Below are positions 7,535 to 8,896 of a stretch of DNA of 8,896 nt, piece after piece. The stretch is from Oceanococcus sp041624435 (lineage in GTDB: Bacteria; Pseudomonadota; Gammaproteobacteria; Nevskiales; Oceanococcaceae), in NCBI GenBank assembly GCA_041624435.1, contig JBFJVB010000142.1, positions 1-8,896 on the forward strand, in the 5' to 3' direction. The first letter of the stretch is position 1, and every line of letters begins with the position of its first letter. A program made the position numbers and the translations under genes. The notes beneath the pieces were generated by a model. The model saw nothing but the letters and a program-made list of their open reading frames with translations, had not been told where the DNA came from and made no database searches.

Positions 7535-7553
7535 TTGACATCTTGATGACATC
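7535..7553 (+). promoter_or_regulatory. Possible -35 box and operator-like repeats upstream of the cyclase gene
   Basis: TTGACA at 7535-7540 is an exact match to the sigma-70 -35 consensus. No good -10 box lies at the usual 16-18 base spacing. The heptamer TGACATC occurs at 7536-7542 and 7547-7553, 11 bases apart, which is about one helical turn. GATGACATC (7545-7553) is an inverted repeat about its central A. This could be a regulator site overlapping a weak promoter, but the elements are short. Confidence 0.3.
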
Positions 7554-7567
7554 GCGATTGCTTCACT

Positions 7568-7601
7568 GTGCACTCCAATTCCCCAGAAGTCGGAGTGCCA
7601 C
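7568..7601 (+). promoter_or_regulatory. Hairpin sequestering the ribosome-binding site of a possible leader ORF
   Basis: GCACTCC (7570-7576) pairs perfectly with GGAGTGC (7592-7598) around a 15-base loop. An alternative pairing extends GTG (7568-7570) with CAC (7599-7601) across a bulged C. The right arm contains GGAG (7592-7595), the Shine-Dalgarno of the ATG at 7602. No T tract follows, so this is not an intrinsic terminator. A role in translation control is inference. Confidence 0.35.
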
Positions 7602-7709
7602 ATGGTCCCCAGGTCCTATTTGATTCTGTTTACCTTGAGCGTTACTGCCGGCGTGCGCGACATTCAATGGGTTGATCCTTCTCCCTTGCGTCCTGCGGAC
7701 TGGGAATAG
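7602..7709 (+). CDS. Possible 35-aa leader peptide upstream of the cyclase gene
   Basis: A 36-codon frame starts MVPRSYLILFTLSVTAG and ends in a Pro/Trp/Asp-rich tail (PADWE). The first half is moderately hydrophobic. The ATG has GGAG at 7592-7595 with a six-base gap, which is good spacing, and the stop is 30 bases before the cyclase start. No homologue is recognised. It could be a real small membrane peptide, a leader controlling the next gene, or chance. The stop codon lies in an imperfect hairpin, GGACT (7697-7701) with AGTCC (7708-7712). Confidence 0.28.
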   Translation: MVPRSYLILFTLSVTAGVRDIQWVDPSPLRPADWE

Positions 7710-7727
7710 TCCACAGCGATCCAACAC

Positions 7728-7733
7728 AGGAGG
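7728..7733 (+). promoter_or_regulatory. Ribosome-binding site that fixes the cyclase start at 7740
   Basis: A perfect AGGAGG directly abuts the ATG at 7734, leaving no spacer, but sits six bases before the in-frame ATG at 7740. The second ATG is therefore the likely start. Confidence 0.8.
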
Positions 7734-7739
7734 ATGCGC

Positions 7740-8735
7740 ATGATTCAGTATCACGTCCATAATCAGCCTCTGGGCCTGGAGAAAATCGGTATCTATCCGG
7801 GACAAACGGACTTCAATATCGATCGCATCGTGCGGATGGCCGCGATGGCTACCGACTGTGAAGAGGCCGGCTTTTCGATCTTCTCCCGGGGGATGCGGGT
7901 GGATGTCGCAACCCACGGCGGGCAGATCCACATCGGCCCGGATGCGATTTCGGTTGCGGCCCTGGTCATGGCCTGGGGCCAGCCGATCTACCAGGACGGC
8001 AAGAATCTGGTTCTGCCCAATCAGCCCGACGGGTTTAGCGGCGCTGTGGCGGCCGCGCCGGTGCTGACGCCCAAGGGTGACGTGATCGGTGTGCTGTGGC
8101 TGGGGCGACGGAGTCCCGTCAGCCTGCAGAACGACGCCAACTGGAAGGTGATCAATGATTGCGTGCGCTTGATCGAAGATTCGCTCAGCCTGCGACAGAC
8201 CGCCTTGCGCGACGAGTTGACCGGTCTGTACAACCGCCGCTTTTTCGATGAGCAACTCCAGAGCGAGTGGCATCGCTGCCTGCGACGCGAAGAACCGATG
8301 AGTTTGCTCCTGCTGGATCTGGATCGCTTCAAATCCATCAATGACACCGCCGGGCATTGTGCGGGCGATCGGGTAATTCGCCAGGTGGCCAATGTGCTGG
8401 AAGGCCAGAGTCACCGGGCGGGGGACTCGATCAGTCGCTACGGTGGCGAGGAGTTCGCCATCCTGAAGCCCGGCTGTACTGCTCAGGCTTCGGTCAAGCT
8501 CGCCAATGCGCTGCGCGCCGCTGTTGAAACGGCGGGTCTGGCGCACCCGGGAGAATCGGTGCGAGATGGCGGCGTCGTTACGGTCTCGGTGGGCGTGGTT
8601 ACGCTGCTGCCATCGCCGTGTGGCTCGGTTCAGGAGTTGATCCATGCAGCCGACCAGGCCATGTATGCGGCCAAGCGTAGCGGCCGCAATCAGGTCTGCC
8701 AAGCCGCCGTGACAAGCCAGGAGCAGGCGGCCTGA
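7740..8735 (+). CDS. Diguanylate cyclase with N-terminal GAF-like domain (GGDEF)
   Basis: A soluble 331-aa protein with no membrane segments, expected to make cyclic di-GMP from two GTP. Residues about 20-150 look like a GAF-type sensor domain (FSGAVAAAPVLTPKGDVIGV strand region); its ligand is unknown. The GGDEF domain runs from about 154 (ALRDELTGLYNRRFF) to 320. The active-site loop is intact as RYGGEEF (GGEEF at 235-239), LDLDRFKSIND carries the metal-binding Asp, and GRN follows near the end. An inhibitory I-site RxxD is present at R226-D229, five residues before GGEEF, so product feedback is expected. The perfect AGGAGG selects ATG 7740 over ATG 7734. The gene is separated from ctaB by 342 bases and appears to be its own transcription unit, ending at a shared terminator with rpoH. 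A link to the oxidase is not shown by the sequence. Confidence 0.93.
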   Translation: MIQYHVHNQPLGLEKIGIYPGQTDFNIDRIVRMAAMATDCEEAGFSIFSRGMRVDVATHGGQIHIGPDAISVAALVMAWGQPIYQDGKNLVLPNQPDGFSGAVAAAPVLTPKGDVIGVLWLGRRSPVSLQNDANWKVINDCVRLIEDSLSLRQTALRDELTGLYNRRFFDEQLQSEWHRCLRREEPMSLLLLDLDRFKSINDTAGHCAGDRVIRQVANVLEGQSHRAGDSISRYGGEEFAILKPGCTAQASVKLANALRAAVETAGLAHPGESVRDGGVVTVSVGVVTLLPSPCGSVQELIHAADQAMYAAKRSGRNQVCQAAVTSQEQAA

Positions 8736-8751
8736 CCAAGTCCTGGTGGAT

Positions 8752-8780
8752 AAAAAAACCGGCCCTGGGCCGGTTTTTTT
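8752..8780. terminator. Bidirectional intrinsic terminator between the cyclase gene and rpoH
   Basis: The left arm AAAAAAACCGGCC (8752-8764), loop CTG (8765-8767) and right arm GGCCGGTTTTTTT (8768-8780) pair perfectly. The A and T tracts on either side of the GC stem allow termination from both converging genes. Confidence 0.93.
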
Positions 8781-8793
8781 TCTGCTCTTGAGC

Positions 8794-8896
8794 TCAGGCC
8801 TCGATGGCCAGCCGGAGTTTTTTCAAGGCGGCGGCCTCGATCTGGCGGATGCGTTCGGCGGAGACACCGTACTTGTCGGCCAGTTCCTGCAGTCCG
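8794..8896 (-). CDS. rpoH: RNA polymerase sigma-32 factor, C-terminal end only
   Basis: The last 33 codons of a minus-strand gene that continues past the right edge of the window. They read LQELADKYGVSAERIRQIE followed by AAALKKLRLAIEA and the stop at 8794-8796. This is the helix-turn-helix of sigma-70 region 4.2, which recognises the -35 element. The LADKYGVSAERIRQIE wording and the short LRLAIEA tail fit RpoH, the heat-shock sigma factor, better than RpoD or RpoS. With so little sequence the assignment to RpoH over another group 2/3 sigma factor is strong but not absolute. It converges on the cyclase gene. Confidence 0.85.
   Translation of the reverse strand, partial: GLQELADKYGVSAERIRQIEAAALKKLRLAIEA

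Larger units (their letters stand above)
7398..7601. other. Intergenic region between ctaB and the cyclase leader
   Basis: About 200 bases with no supported gene. It lacks a clear intrinsic terminator for the ctaB transcript; there is only a weak GCAAAG/CTTTGC inverted repeat (7398-7403 and 7433-7438) with a 29-base loop and no T tract. It contains the TTGACA box with short repeats and the hairpin listed separately. Reading frames across it have no family resemblance. Confidence 0.6.

Noticed and set aside
7435..7623. A 62-codon + strand frame downstream of ctaB
   Set aside because: No ribosome-binding site, no family resemblance, and a composition like out-of-frame GC-rich DNA.
7563..8702. 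A 379-codon minus-strand frame opposite the cyclase gene
   Set aside because: It is a mirror of the GGDEF gene, whose motifs are complete on the + strand. The antisense product has no recognisable domain.
1..8896. CRISPR arrays, insertion sequences, tRNA or rRNA genes
   Set aside because: None was seen: no spaced direct repeats of useful length, no transposase-like frame, and no cloverleaf-like segment in the few intergenic regions.

Overview
The window (GC-rich, roughly 60% by eye) carries most of an aa3/caa3-type cytochrome c oxidase locus from a bacterium, most likely a gammaproteobacterium. The reasons are a CoxB subunit with a fused C-terminal cytochrome c domain, the gene order coxB-coxA-(small TM ORF)-ctaG-coxC, a DUF2909-like twin-TM gene on the opposite strand, then SURF1-(SCO-like)-ctaA-ctaB, and the tail of an rpoH-type sigma factor at the right edge. 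No genus can be named from the sequence alone.

Layout. Bases 1-3877 hold the structural block on the + strand: the 3' part of coxB, coxA, a 39-codon single-TM reading frame, ctaG (Cox11, CuB insertion) and coxC. A strong bidirectional hairpin terminator (3898-3922) closes it. A short minus-strand gene (3928-4137) follows, encoding a 69-aa two-helix membrane protein. Its start codon lies only 6 bp from the proposed TTG start of a divergent second + strand block (4144-7397): SURF1, a membrane-anchored SCO/thioredoxin-like protein, ctaA (heme A synthase) and ctaB (heme O synthase). These genes abut or overlap by a few bases, apart from a 67-base gap before the proposed ctaA start.

Bases 7398-7739 are intergenic. 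They hold a TTGACA box with short repeats, and a hairpin over the ribosome-binding site of a possible 35-codon ORF. A soluble GAF-GGDEF diguanylate cyclase follows (7740-8735), then a second bidirectional terminator (8752-8780) and the C-terminal 33 codons of rpoH on the minus strand.

How the genes work together. CoxA, CoxB and CoxC form the proton-pumping oxidase core. CtaB and CtaA convert heme B to heme O and then heme A. SURF1 assists heme A insertion and CtaG delivers copper to CuB. A canonical SCO gene for CuA metallation, often found after ctaB, is absent. The only SCO-like protein here keeps a CXXXC pair but shows no obvious copper-ligand histidine. Most of the window is ordinary core metabolism. 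The least explained parts are the head-to-head start, the SCO-like gene, and the leader and placement of the cyclase gene.
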